A stretch of DNA of 64,000 nucleotides, taken from the NCBI RefSeq assembly GCF_023184515.1, contig NZ_JAAHBP010000015.1, positions 1 through 64,000 of the forward strand. Direction: 5' to 3'. Below the pieces are notes generated by a model. It had not been told where the DNA came from, searched no databases, and was given only the letters and a program-made list of their open reading frames with translations. This DNA is from Streptomyces sp. D2-8 (GTDB taxonomy: Bacteria > Actinomycetota > Actinomycetes > Streptomycetales > Streptomycetaceae). Made by a program: the position numbers and the translations under genes. Shown here piece by piece: positions 18,037-26,355 of this stretch. Numbering within the stretch: the first letter of the stretch is position 1; each line of letters starts with the position of its first letter.

Positions 18037-18822
18037 TTACAGGGGTGTGACGTACGCCCCGGCGATCCCGCCGTCGACCAGGAAGTCGGTGGCGTTGATG
18101 AAGGAGGAGTCGTCGCTGGCCAGGAAGGCCACGGCGGCGGCGATCTCCTCGGCCTCGGCGAACCGGCCCAGCGGGATGTGCACCAGGCGGCGCGCGGCCC
18201 GCTCCGGGTCCTTGGCGAACAGCTCCTGGAGCAGCGGGGTATTGACCGGACCGGGGCACAGGGCGTTCACGCGGATGCCCTCGCGGGCGAACTGCACGCC
18301 CAGTTCACGGGACATGGCGAGGACGCCGCCCTTGGAGGCCGTGTACGAGATCTGCGAGGTGGCCGCGCCCATCCTGGCGACGAACGAGGCCGTGTTGATG
18401 ATCGAGCCCCGGCCCTGGCGCCGCATGTAGGGGATGGCGGCCTTGCAGCACAGGTAGACGGAGGTGAGGTTGACCTCCTGGACGCGCTTCCAGGCCTCCA
18501 GGCCGGTCTCCAGGATGGAGTCGTCGTCGGGCGGGGAGATGCCGGCGTTGTTGAACGCGATGTCGACGCTGCCGTAGGTGTCGTGGGCAGTCTGGAAGAG
18601 GGCCTCGACCTGCTCGGGGTCGGTCACGTCGACGTTCACGAAGGTACCGCCGACCTCCTCGGCGGCCGCCTTGCCGCGGGCCTCGTCGACGTCGCCGCAG
18701 ACGACGTGCGCGCCCTCGGAGGCGAGGCGGCGGACGGCGGCGAGGCCGATGCCGCTGCCGGCTCCGGTGACGACGGCGGTACGGCCGACCAGGCGGCGGC
18801 AGATGTTTTCCTGGGCAGTCAC
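18037..18822 (-). CDS. Short-chain dehydrogenase, probable gamma-glutamylethanolamide oxidation step
   Basis: The 261-residue classical SDR has the NAD(P) motif TGAGSGIG (19-26), NNAG (91-94) and the catalytic set Ser146, Tyr160 and Lys164 (YTASK). The GTG start overlaps the aldehyde dehydrogenase stop (GTGA), so it is the last gene of a synthetase-aldehyde dehydrogenase-SDR operon. Context suggests it oxidises the alcohol end of a gamma-glutamylated amino alcohol to an aldehyde, doing the job PuuB does for gamma-glutamylputrescine. The family assignment is firm; the substrate is inferred. Confidence 0.85.
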   Translation of the reverse strand: MTAQENICRRLVGRTAVVTGAGSGIGLAAVRRLASEGAHVVCGDVDEARGKAAAEEVGGTFVNVDVTDPEQVEALFQTAHDTYGSVDIAFNNAGISPPDDDSILETGLEAWKRVQEVNLTSVYLCCKAAIPYMRRQGRGSIINTASFVARMGAATSQISYTASKGGVLAMSRELGVQFAREGIRVNALCPGPVNTPLLQELFAKDPERAARRLVHIPLGRFAEAEEIAAAVAFLASDDSSFINATDFLVDGGIAGAYVTPL

Positions 18823-20204
18823 TGTGCGGGGCCCTCCGTGCTGATGAAGACGTTCTTGGTTTCGGTGAAGGCGGCCAGGGCGTCGGGGCCGAGCTCCCGG
18901 CCGACACCGGACTGCTTGTAGCCGCCGAACGGGGTCCAGTAGCGGACGCTGGCATGGGAGTTGACGGACAGGTTGCCGGCGCGGACGGCCTGGGAGACGC
19001 GCAGGGCACGCCCGACGTCCCGGGTCCAGATGGAGCCGGAGAGGCCGTAGGGGGTGTCGTTGGCCAGGCGAATCGCGTCCGCCTCGTCGGTGAACGGCAG
19101 GAGGACGGCGACGGGGCCGAAGATCTCCTCGCAGGCCGCCGCCGAGTCGGGGCTCTCCCCGGTGAGGACGGTGGGCGGGAACCAGAAGCCGGGGCCCTCG
19201 GGCGCGCTGCCGCGCAGGGCCGGGGCGTCGTCCGGCACGAAGCCCTTGACGCGGTCGAGCTGCTGCCGGGAGATCAGCGGGCCCATCTGGGTCTTCTCGT
19301 CGGCCGGGTCGCCCACCACCACGGCGGCCAGCGCCTCGGCGAGCAGCTCGCGGACCTCGTCGTAGACCGGCTCCTGGACGAGGATGCGGGTGCGGGCGCA
19401 GCAGTCCTGGCCGGAGTTGTCGAGGAAGGAGAAGGGGTCGACGGCGGTCTTCAGGTCGGCGTCGCCGAAGACGATGTTGGGGCTCTTGCCGCCGAGTTCG
19501 AGGGTGACGGGCTTGACCTGCTCGGCGCCGAGGGCCGCGACGCGTGTGCCGGTCCGGGTGGAGCCGGTGAAGACGATCTTGGCGACTCCGGGGTGGCGGA
19601 CCAGGGCGTCGCCCGTGATGTCGCCGCGCCCCGGCAGGACCTGGAAGAGGTGCTCGGGGAGCCCGGCCTCCAGGGCGAGTTCGGCGAGGCGCAGCGCGGT
19701 GAGCGGGGTGGTCTCGGCGGGCTTGAGGATGACGGCGTTGCCGGCCGCGAGGGCGGGGGCGGTGCCCCAGGCGGCGATCGGCATGGGGAAGTTCCAGGGG
19801 GCGATCACGCCGACGACGCCGAGCGGTTCGAGGATCGTGACGTTCAGGCCGCCGGGCACCGGGATCTGCCGGCCGGTGAGCCGCTCCACTCCCCCGGCCG
19901 CGTAGTCCAGCAGGTCGCGGACGTTGCCGGCCTCCCAGCGGGCGTTGCCGATGAGGTGCCCGGCCTCGCGGACCTCCAGGCGGGCGAGTTCCTCCAGATG
20001 CTCGTCGACGGTGGCCGCGAAGCGGCGCAGCAGCCGGGCGCGGTCTCCGGGGGTGAGGGCGGCCCAGATCCGCTGTGCCCTGGCGGCGTGGGTGACGGCC
20101 GCGTCGATGTCCGCCGGACTCGCCCCGGCGATGGCGGCGACGACCTCCTCGGTCGCGGGGTTCAGTACTTCAAGAAGGTGTTCGGAGGACAAGAGGGGCC
20201 TCAC
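18819..20204 (-). CDS. NAD(P)-dependent aldehyde dehydrogenase
   Basis: The 461-residue enzyme carries the ALDH signatures: PWNFP (Asn138), FTGSTRTG (cofactor loop), LELGGKSP (general base Glu236) and NSGQDCC with Cys268 as the nucleophile. I start it at GTG 20204, which overlaps the synthetase stop as GTGA; a TTG at 20192 is the alternative. In this operon it likely oxidises a gamma-glutamyl aldehyde to the acid, as PuuC does in putrescine catabolism. Confidence 0.9.
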   Translation of the reverse strand: MRPLLSSEHLLEVLNPATEEVVAAIAGASPADIDAAVTHAARAQRIWAALTPGDRARLLRRFAATVDEHLEELARLEVREAGHLIGNARWEAGNVRDLLDYAAGGVERLTGRQIPVPGGLNVTILEPLGVVGVIAPWNFPMPIAAWGTAPALAAGNAVILKPAETTPLTALRLAELALEAGLPEHLFQVLPGRGDITGDALVRHPGVAKIVFTGSTRTGTRVAALGAEQVKPVTLELGGKSPNIVFGDADLKTAVDPFSFLDNSGQDCCARTRILVQEPVYDEVRELLAEALAAVVVGDPADEKTQMGPLISRQQLDRVKGFVPDDAPALRGSAPEGPGFWFPPTVLTGESPDSAAACEEIFGPVAVLLPFTDEADAIRLANDTPYGLSGSIWTRDVGRALRVSQAVRAGNLSVNSHASVRYWTPFGGYKQSGVGRELGPDALAAFTETKNVFISTEGPAQ

Positions 20205-21565
20205 AGACGTTCGAAGGAGCGGCGCAGCTCCCAGTCGGTCACCGCGGCGTCGAAGGATTCCAGTTCGACCCGCGCCATGTTGCGGTAGTGCGCGACGACC
20301 TCGTCGCCGAAGGCGGCCCGGGCGATGGGGCTGTTCTCCCAGAGTTCGGCGGCCTCGCGCAGAGTGGTGGGGACGTGGGCCAGGTCGGCGGCGTAGGCGT
20401 TGCCGGGACAGGGCTCGGGGAGCTCCAGCTTCTGCTCGATGCCGTGCAGGCCGGCCGCGACCAGCCCGGCCACGGCGAGGTAGGGGTTGACGTCGCCGCC
20501 GGGCAGGCGGTTCTCGAAGCGCAGGGAGCGGCCGTGGCCGACGACGCGCAGCGCGCAGGTGCGGTTGTCGTGGCCCCAGGCGACGGCGGTCGGGGCGAAG
20601 GAGCCGGGCTGGAACCGCTTGTAGGAGTTGATGTTGGGGGCGTAGAGGAGGGAGAAGTCGCGCAGCGCGGCGAGCTGGCCGGCGAGGAAGTGCCGCATGA
20701 CCTCGGACATGCCGCCTTCGAGGTCGCCGGCCATGGCGTTGGTGCCGTCGGCGTCGGCGAGCGAGAGGTGGATGTGGCAGGAGTTGCCCTCGCGCTCGTT
20801 GTACTTGGCCATGAAGGTGATCGACATGCCCTCCTGGGCGGCGATCTCCTTGGCGCCGGTCTTGTAGACGGCGTGCTGGTCGCAGGTGACCAGGGCCTCG
20901 TCGTAGCGGAAGGCGATCTCGTGCTGGCCGGGGTGGCGCTCGCCCTTGGCGGACTCGACGGTGAGGCCGGCGGCGGCCATCTCGTTGCGGATGCGGCGCA
21001 GCAGGGGCTCGATGCGGCCGGTGCCGAGGACCGAGTAGTCGATGTTGTACTGGTTGGCCGGGGTGAGGCCCTTGTAGCCCGCGTCCCAGGCCTGTTCGTA
21101 GGTGTCCTTGAAGACGATGAACTCCAGCTCGGTGCCGACCTGGGCGGTGTAGCCGAGTTCGGCCAGGCGCTCCAGCTGGCGGCGCAGGATCTGGCGGGGG
21201 GCGGCGACGACCGGGGAGCCGTCGCTCCAGGCGAGGTCGGCGTGGAGCATGGCCGTGCCCTCGTTCCAGGGGACGCGGCGCAGGGTGGTGAGGTCGGGGT
21301 GCATGGCGAAGTCGCCGTAGCCGCGGTCCCATGAGGACATGGCGTAGCCGTCGACCGTGTTCATCTCGGTGTCGACGGCGAGCAGGTAGTTGCAGCCCTC
21401 GGTGCCGTGCCGGAGGACTTCGTCGAGGAAGAAGCGTGCGGCGAACCGCTTGCCCTGGAGCCGCCCTTGCATGTCGGGGAAGGCCAGGACGACAGTGTCG
21501 ATCTCACCGCCGGCGACGAGGGTGTGCAGTTCCTCGACGCTCAGCGGGGCTGTGCGGTCTGCCAC
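20201..21565 (-). CDS. glnA4: Glutamine synthetase-like gamma-glutamylethanolamide synthetase
   Basis: The 454-residue protein starts at a GTG 7 bases after GGAGG. It has a GS beta-Grasp N domain, the metal-binding VGTELEFIVF segment and the glutamate-binding NRLPGGDVNPYLA loop (from residue 352). It lacks the full length and adenylylation region of GlnA I. It is embedded with an SDR, an aldehyde dehydrogenase, a permease and a C26 hydrolase, which fits GlnA4 of S. coelicolor (SCO1613 from memory), shown to join glutamate to ethanolamine with ATP. The orthology is judged by sequence and context; a polyamine substrate is the main alternative. Confidence 0.8.
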   Translation of the reverse strand: MADRTAPLSVEELHTLVAGGEIDTVVLAFPDMQGRLQGKRFAARFFLDEVLRHGTEGCNYLLAVDTEMNTVDGYAMSSWDRGYGDFAMHPDLTTLRRVPWNEGTAMLHADLAWSDGSPVVAAPRQILRRQLERLAELGYTAQVGTELEFIVFKDTYEQAWDAGYKGLTPANQYNIDYSVLGTGRIEPLLRRIRNEMAAAGLTVESAKGERHPGQHEIAFRYDEALVTCDQHAVYKTGAKEIAAQEGMSITFMAKYNEREGNSCHIHLSLADADGTNAMAGDLEGGMSEVMRHFLAGQLAALRDFSLLYAPNINSYKRFQPGSFAPTAVAWGHDNRTCALRVVGHGRSLRFENRLPGGDVNPYLAVAGLVAAGLHGIEQKLELPEPCPGNAYAADLAHVPTTLREAAELWENSPIARAAFGDEVVAHYRNMARVELESFDAAVTDWELRRSFERL

Positions 21566-21583
21566 GGGAAGGCCTCCTAGGCT

Positions 21584-21625
21584 CCTTGGATCCGCTGCCT
21601 TGGATCCGCCGGGAGCCATAAGGTA
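21584..21625. promoter_or_regulatory. Candidate operator between glnA4-like gene and regulator
   Basis: The 98-bp divergent region holds a direct repeat of CCTTGGATCCGC (21584-21595 and 21598-21609) and GGAGCCATA (21612-21620). TATGGCTCC and TTGGATC recur before the permease (22487-22508). The regulator gene next door may act here; this is a weak inference. Confidence 0.3.
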
Positions 21626-21663
21626 TTGCGGAGAACCATTGCTTGGGAAGGGGGTACGGCCAC

Positions 21664-22404
21664 ATGCCGGAGGAGGAAGGCGCTGGCGGCGAGGTGCGGG
21701 ACGGGCTGACGCCGGTGCTGCGGCCGGTGCGCGCGGGCAACGGCTTCGAGGAGGCACTGGAGCAGATCCTGCAGGTCGTCCGGCTGGGTCTGGTGCCGGG
21801 GGGCGAGCGGCTGCCGGCCGAGCGGGAGCTGGCGGAGCGGCTGGGGATCAGCCGGGTGACGCTGCGCGAGGTGTTGAAGGTGCTCCAGGACCAGGGCCTC
21901 GTGGAGTCGCGGCGCGGCCGGTACGGCGGCACGTTCGTGCTGCCGCGCGCCGACACCGTCGGCGAGGACGAGCTGCGGCGCCGGGTCGCCGAGGTCGACA
22001 TAGAGGACGTGCTGCGATTCCGGGAGGTGCTGGAAGTGGGCGCGGCCGGACTGTGCGCGGCGCACGGGCTGGACGAGAAGCAGGCCGACCGGCTCCGCGA
22101 GGCCCTGGCCCGCACGCACGACGCGCCGCTCACCGAGTACCGCCGCCTGGACACGCTGCTGCACCTCACGATCGCCGAGCTGTCCGGCTCCCCCACGCTC
22201 ACCGCCCAGTACGCGGCCGTCCGCGCGACGGTCAACGACCTGCTCGACGGCATTCCGCTGCTGGTGCGCAACCTGGAGCACTCCCAGCGGCAGCACACCG
22301 CACTGGTGGAGGCCGTGATCGAGGGCGACGCCGACCAGGCACGGGAGATCATGCGCGAGCACTGCGGGGGCACGGCGGCACTGCTGCGGGGCTTCCTCGG
22401 CTGA
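21664..22404 (+). CDS. FadR-type GntR transcriptional regulator
   Basis: The 246-residue protein starts at an ATG behind GGAAGGGGG. A winged HTH (about 22-92, with LPAERELAERLGISRVTLRE) is joined to an all-helical FCD ligand domain (from about 105) bearing Arg, Asp and His candidates for metal or ligand binding (RRLDTLLH and HTALVEAV). It is divergent from the glnA4-like operon and just upstream of the permease, so it most likely controls both. The effector could be ethanolamine or a gamma-glutamyl intermediate. Confidence 0.88.
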   Translation: MPEEEGAGGEVRDGLTPVLRPVRAGNGFEEALEQILQVVRLGLVPGGERLPAERELAERLGISRVTLREVLKVLQDQGLVESRRGRYGGTFVLPRADTVGEDELRRRVAEVDIEDVLRFREVLEVGAAGLCAAHGLDEKQADRLREALARTHDAPLTEYRRLDTLLHLTIAELSGSPTLTAQYAAVRATVNDLLDGIPLLVRNLEHSQRQHTALVEAVIEGDADQAREIMREHCGGTAALLRGFLG

Positions 22405-22558
22405 GCCGGGCGCCGTCGTGGGGCGGTGAGGATTTACGGGCGATTAACGCAGGGGTCTTGCCTTCCCCCGTTCGGCACCGCAAAGGTATGGCTCCATTCC
22501 ATTGGATCGAAGCCCGCTCGCCCCCCGTGACCGCCGCCGCCCCGTCGGGAGTCTGCCC

Positions 22559-24004
22559 ATGTCCCAGGAACCCACCATCACACCCGCCGCCCCGGAGGGC
22601 GACGACTATCTGGAACGCAGAGCGCTGCGCCGCGGCAGCGCCGGCTGGGTGCTGCTGACCGGCCTCGGCGTCGCCTACGTCGTCTCCGGCGACTACTCGG
22701 GCTGGAACTTCGGCCTGGCCGAAGGCGGCTTCGGAGGCCTGGCGATCGCCATGGTGCTCATGGGCGCGATGTACGCGTGCATGGTCTTCGCCCTCGCCGA
22801 GCTGTCCTCGATCCTGCCGACGGCGGGCGGCGGCTACGGCTTCGCCCGGCGGGCGCTCGGCCCGTGGGGCGGCTTCCTGACCGGCACGGCGATCCTGATC
22901 GAGTACGTCCTCGCGCCCGCCGCGATCGTCATCTTCATCGGCGACTACGTCGAGTCGCTGGGCCTGTTCGGGCTGGAGTCCGGCTGGCCGATGTACCTGG
23001 TCTGCTTCGCGATCTTCCTCGGCATCCACCTGTGGGGCGTGGGCGAGGCGCTGCGCTTCAGCTTCGTCGTCACCGGCATAGCCGTGGTCGCCCTGATCGT
23101 GTTCGCGCTGGCGGCACTGCCCGACTTCTCCTTCGCGTCGCTGGACGACATCCCGGTCGACTCCGCCGCCGCCGGGTCGAGCTCCTGGCTGCCGTTCGGC
23201 CTGCTCGGCATCTGGGCGGCGTTCCCCTTCGGCATGTGGTTCTTCCTGGGCGTGGAGGGCGTGCCGCTGGCCGCCGAGGAGACCAGGGACCCGGCCCGTA
23301 CGCTGCCGAAGGCGATCCGCTGGTCGATGGGCATCCTGGTGGTGCTGGCGGTGGTCACGTTCTTCGCGGCGGCCGGGGCACGCGGTTCCGACGCGATCCA
23401 GGGGGCGGGCAACCCGCTGGTCGAGGCACTCCAGCCGAACGGCGAGGCGACGGCCCTCAGCCGGATCGTGAACTACGCGGGCCTGGCCGGTCTGGTGGCG
23501 TCGTTCTTCTCCCTGATCTACGCGGGCTCGCGCCAGCTGTTCGCCCTGTCCCGCGCGGGCTATCTGCCCCGCTTCCTGTCGCTCACCAGCCGCCGCAAGG
23601 CGCCGTACCTGGGCCTGCTGGTGCCCGGCACGATCGGCTTCCTGCTGGCGGCGGTCTCCGGCAACGGCGCGCGGATGCTGAACATCGCCGTCTTCGGCGC
23701 CACCATCTCCTACGCGCTGATGTCCCTGTCGCACATCGTGCTGCGCCGCAAGGAGCCGGAGCTGCCGCGGCCGTACCGCACGCCGGGCGGGGTGGTGACC
23801 TCCTCGGTCGCCTTGGTGCTGGCCTGTGCGGCGCTGGTGGCCACGTTCCTGGTGGACGTGACGGCCGCGTTCATCGCGCTCGTGGTCTACGCCGTGGCCG
23901 TCGCGTACTTCGGCCTGTACAGCCGGAAGCGGCTGGTGGCGAAGGCGCCGGAGGAGGAGTTCGCCGCGCTGGCGGCGGCCGAGGCAGAGTTGGCACGGGA
24001 CTGA
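22559..24004 (+). CDS. APC-family amino acid/ethanolamine permease
   Basis: The 481-residue protein has about 12 hydrophobic segments and the APC-superfamily N-terminal layout (GWVLLTGLGVAYVVSGDYSG, then AELSSILPTAGGGYGFARR). It closely resembles ethanolamine permeases of the EutP/Eat type. The ATG at 22559 follows GGGAG; an in-frame start at 22502 lacks one. Placed between the regulator and the C26 hydrolase, it should import the substrate of the glnA4-like synthetase. Confidence 0.85.
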   Translation: MSQEPTITPAAPEGDDYLERRALRRGSAGWVLLTGLGVAYVVSGDYSGWNFGLAEGGFGGLAIAMVLMGAMYACMVFALAELSSILPTAGGGYGFARRALGPWGGFLTGTAILIEYVLAPAAIVIFIGDYVESLGLFGLESGWPMYLVCFAIFLGIHLWGVGEALRFSFVVTGIAVVALIVFALAALPDFSFASLDDIPVDSAAAGSSSWLPFGLLGIWAAFPFGMWFFLGVEGVPLAAEETRDPARTLPKAIRWSMGILVVLAVVTFFAAAGARGSDAIQGAGNPLVEALQPNGEATALSRIVNYAGLAGLVASFFSLIYAGSRQLFALSRAGYLPRFLSLTSRRKAPYLGLLVPGTIGFLLAAVSGNGARMLNIAVFGATISYALMSLSHIVLRRKEPELPRPYRTPGGVVTSSVALVLACAALVATFLVDVTAAFIALVVYAVAVAYFGLYSRKRLVAKAPEEEFAALAAAEAELARD

Positions 24005-24028
24005 CGCATCGAGTGTGAGGGAGTTTTC

Positions 24029-24715
24029 GTGGGCAGGCCGTTGATCGGGGTCAGCACCTATCTGGAGTCCGGCGCGCGCTGGGGTGTGTGGGAGCTGGAG
24101 GCTGCCCTGCTGCCGGTCGGCTACCCCCGGCTGGTCCAGCGGGCGGGCGGCCTGGCCGCGATGCTGCCGCCGGACGACCCGCGGTTCGCCGCGGCTGCCG
24201 TGGCCCGGCTGGACGGGCTGGTCATCGCGGGCGGGCCGGATGTGGAGCCGGTGCGGTACGGCGCGGAGCGCGAGCCGCGGACGGGGCCGCCGGCGCCGGA
24301 GCGGGACGCGTGGGAGCTGGCGCTGATCGAGGCGGCGCTCTCGGCGGGCCTGCCGCTGCTGGGGATCTGCCGGGGCATGCAACTGCTGAACGTCGCGCTC
24401 GGCGGGACGCTCGTGCAGCACATCGACGGGCACGCGGAGGTCGTGGGCGTCTTCGGGGGGCATGCCGTCAAGCCGGTACCGGGCAGTCTGTACGCCGGGG
24501 TCGTGCCGGAGGAGACGTTCGTGCCGACGTACCACCACCAGGCCGTCGATCGTCTGGGCGAGGGCCTCGTCCCCACGGCGTATGCGGCGGACGGGACGGT
24601 GGAGGCGGTGGAGCTGCCTTCTGCCGACTGGGTGCTGGGGGTGCAGTGGCACCCGGAGATGGGGGAGGACGTACGGGTGATGCGGGCATTGGTGGAGGCG
24701 GCGACCAAGACCTGA
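24029..24715 (+). CDS. Class I glutamine amidotransferase-like gamma-glutamyl hydrolase (C26)
   Basis: The 228-residue enzyme begins at a GTG 24 bases after the permease. The catalytic triad is visible: Cys114 in GICRGMQ, His208 and Glu210 in VQWHPE. It belongs to the PuuD/C26 branch that hydrolyses gamma-glutamyl amides such as gamma-Glu-GABA. Here it would release glutamate from gamma-glutamylglycine or a similar product, closing the cycle started by the synthetase. Confidence 0.88.
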   Translation: MGRPLIGVSTYLESGARWGVWELEAALLPVGYPRLVQRAGGLAAMLPPDDPRFAAAAVARLDGLVIAGGPDVEPVRYGAEREPRTGPPAPERDAWELALIEAALSAGLPLLGICRGMQLLNVALGGTLVQHIDGHAEVVGVFGGHAVKPVPGSLYAGVVPEETFVPTYHHQAVDRLGEGLVPTAYAADGTVEAVELPSADWVLGVQWHPEMGEDVRVMRALVEAATKT

Positions 24716-25355
24716 TCGGCGGCCCGGCAGCTCGGCGGCTGGGCGGCCCAGCGGCGGGGCGACGCAGCAGCCCGGCGCCGTTGCTGCCCAGCACGTCGGG
24801 CGACGCCGCGGCCCGGCGCCGCAGCGGCCCAGCGGCCCAGCGGCCCAGCGGCCCAGCGGCCCAGCGGCCGGGCAGCGTAGCGGCCCAGCGGCCCAGCGGC
24901 CGGGCAGCGTAGCGGCCCAGCAGCTCGGCGGCCCGACGGCCCGGCGGCCCAGCAGCCCGGCAGCTCGATCGACCCGGCAGCCCAGCCGACCCAGCGGCCC
25001 AGCAGCCGGCAGCGCAGCGGCCCGGCAGCGCAGCGGCCCAGCAGCGCAGCGGCCCAGCAGCCCAGCGGCCGGGCGACGCAGCGGCCCAGCAGCCCAGAGG
25101 CCGGGCGACGCAGCGGCCCAGCAGCCCAGAGGCCGGGCGACGCAGCGGCCCAGCAGCCCAGAGGCCGGGCGACGCAGCGGCCCAGCAGCCCAGAGGCCGG
25201 GCGACGCAGCGGCCCAGCAGCTCGGCGGCCCGGCGGCCCGGCGGCCAGCAGCCCGGCAGCTCGGCCGACCCAGCGGCCCAGCAGCCCAGCAGCCCAGCAG
25301 CCCAGCAGCCCAGCAGCCCAGCAGCCCAGCAGCCCAGCAGCCCAGCAGCGAGACG
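24716..25355. repeat. 640-bp degenerate GC-rich tandem repeat block
   Basis: The whole stretch between two convergent genes is built from GCCCAGCAG/GCCCAGCGG words. Within it are four perfect 32-bp units at 25081-25208, a one-mismatch unit at 25049-25080 and a nearly pure 9-bp repeat (CCCAGCAGC) from about 25270 to 25348. A minus-strand frame through it reads as LLGCWAAG repeats, which I regard as non-coding. No gene, promoter or ordinary terminator is recognisable inside. Confidence 0.9.
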
Positions 25356-26285
25356 CTACCCCCGCGTCAGCGACAGCAGGTCCCGTGCCGGTCCGGCGGG
25401 GCGGTGTCCCGTGGGCCACACCGCCCTCAAGTCCCGCGCCAGGGCCACCCCGTCCACCGGCACCCGCACCAGCCGCCGCATCGCCAGCTCCTCCCCCACC
25501 GCCAGCTCGCTCAGCACCGCCGGGCCCGCACCGCTCACCGCCGCGGCCTTCACCGCCGTCGTCGAGGACAGCTCGATCAGCGGCCGGGCCAGACCGCCGA
25601 GCGCCGCGTCCAGCACCTGCCGCGTCCCCGAGCCCTCCTCGCGGAGGATCAGCGGCGTCGACGCCAGTTCCTCCGCGGCCAGCGACCGCCGCCGCCGAGC
25701 CCACGCATGCCCCGGCGCGGTCACCACTATCAGCCGGTCATGGGCGATGACGGCCGAGTCGAGGCCGGCCGGCACCGACAGCCCCTCCACGAACCCCAGA
25801 TCCGCCTCGTCCGACAGCAGCCGCTCCGCCACCACCGTCGAGTTCCCCGCGTGCAGCGACACCGCCGTGTCGGGCCGCTGCGCGCGCAGCGCGAGCAGCC
25901 AGCCCGGCAGCAGATACTCGGCGATGGTCATGCTCGCGGCCACCCGCAGCCGGGAATCGCGACGGACGCGCAGCGCCTGCGCCCCCACGTCGAACGCCTC
26001 CGCCGCCTCCACGATCCGCCGCGCCCAGTCCGTCACCAGCGCCCCGGCGTCCGTGAGCCGGGACCCGCGGGGCGACCGGTCGACCAGCGCAACGCCGAGC
26101 TGCCGCTCCATCGACCGGATACGGCTGCTGGCCGCGGGCTGGGTGATGCCGAGTTCCCGCGCCGCCCCACCGAGGCTGCCGAGCCGCGCCACCGCCAGCA
26201 GCAGCTCCAGGGCGCCCAGATCCGGCACCCGGTGCGCCAGGGCGCCGGAGACCGCCGGCCCGGCCTGCTCATCCGCGTTGCTCAT
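25356..26285 (-). CDS. LysR-family transcriptional regulator
   Basis: The 309-residue LTTR has the N-terminal winged HTH (ELLLAVARLGSLGGAARELG, then ITQPAASSRI) at about 27-60 and a periplasmic-binding-protein-like effector domain (about 110-300). It is divergent from a TDT transporter gene with 70 bases between starts, the usual arrangement for control of the neighbour and itself. The effector is unknown; sulfur or C4-acid compounds are possible given the transporter. Confidence 0.9.
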   Translation of the reverse strand: MSNADEQAGPAVSGALAHRVPDLGALELLLAVARLGSLGGAARELGITQPAASSRIRSMERQLGVALVDRSPRGSRLTDAGALVTDWARRIVEAAEAFDVGAQALRVRRDSRLRVAASMTIAEYLLPGWLLALRAQRPDTAVSLHAGNSTVVAERLLSDEADLGFVEGLSVPAGLDSAVIAHDRLIVVTAPGHAWARRRRSLAAEELASTPLILREEGSGTRQVLDAALGGLARPLIELSSTTAVKAAAVSGAGPAVLSELAVGEELAMRRLVRVPVDGVALARDLRAVWPTGHRPAGPARDLLSLTRG

Positions 26286-26355
26286 AAACCCAGCTTATGT
26301 CGCCATAGAGGCATGGTCCCTGGTGGTGCGCCTCCCCCGGCCCCACCGTGGAGTC

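Noticed and set aside
24716..25355. CRISPR array
   Set aside because: The units are contiguous or degenerate with no unique spacers and there are no cas genes.
24121..25704. A 527-codon minus-strand frame through the repeat block
   Set aside because: It reads as LLGCWAAG repeats that follow from the DNA repeat, overlaps the C26 hydrolase gene antisense and runs in another frame inside the LysR gene.
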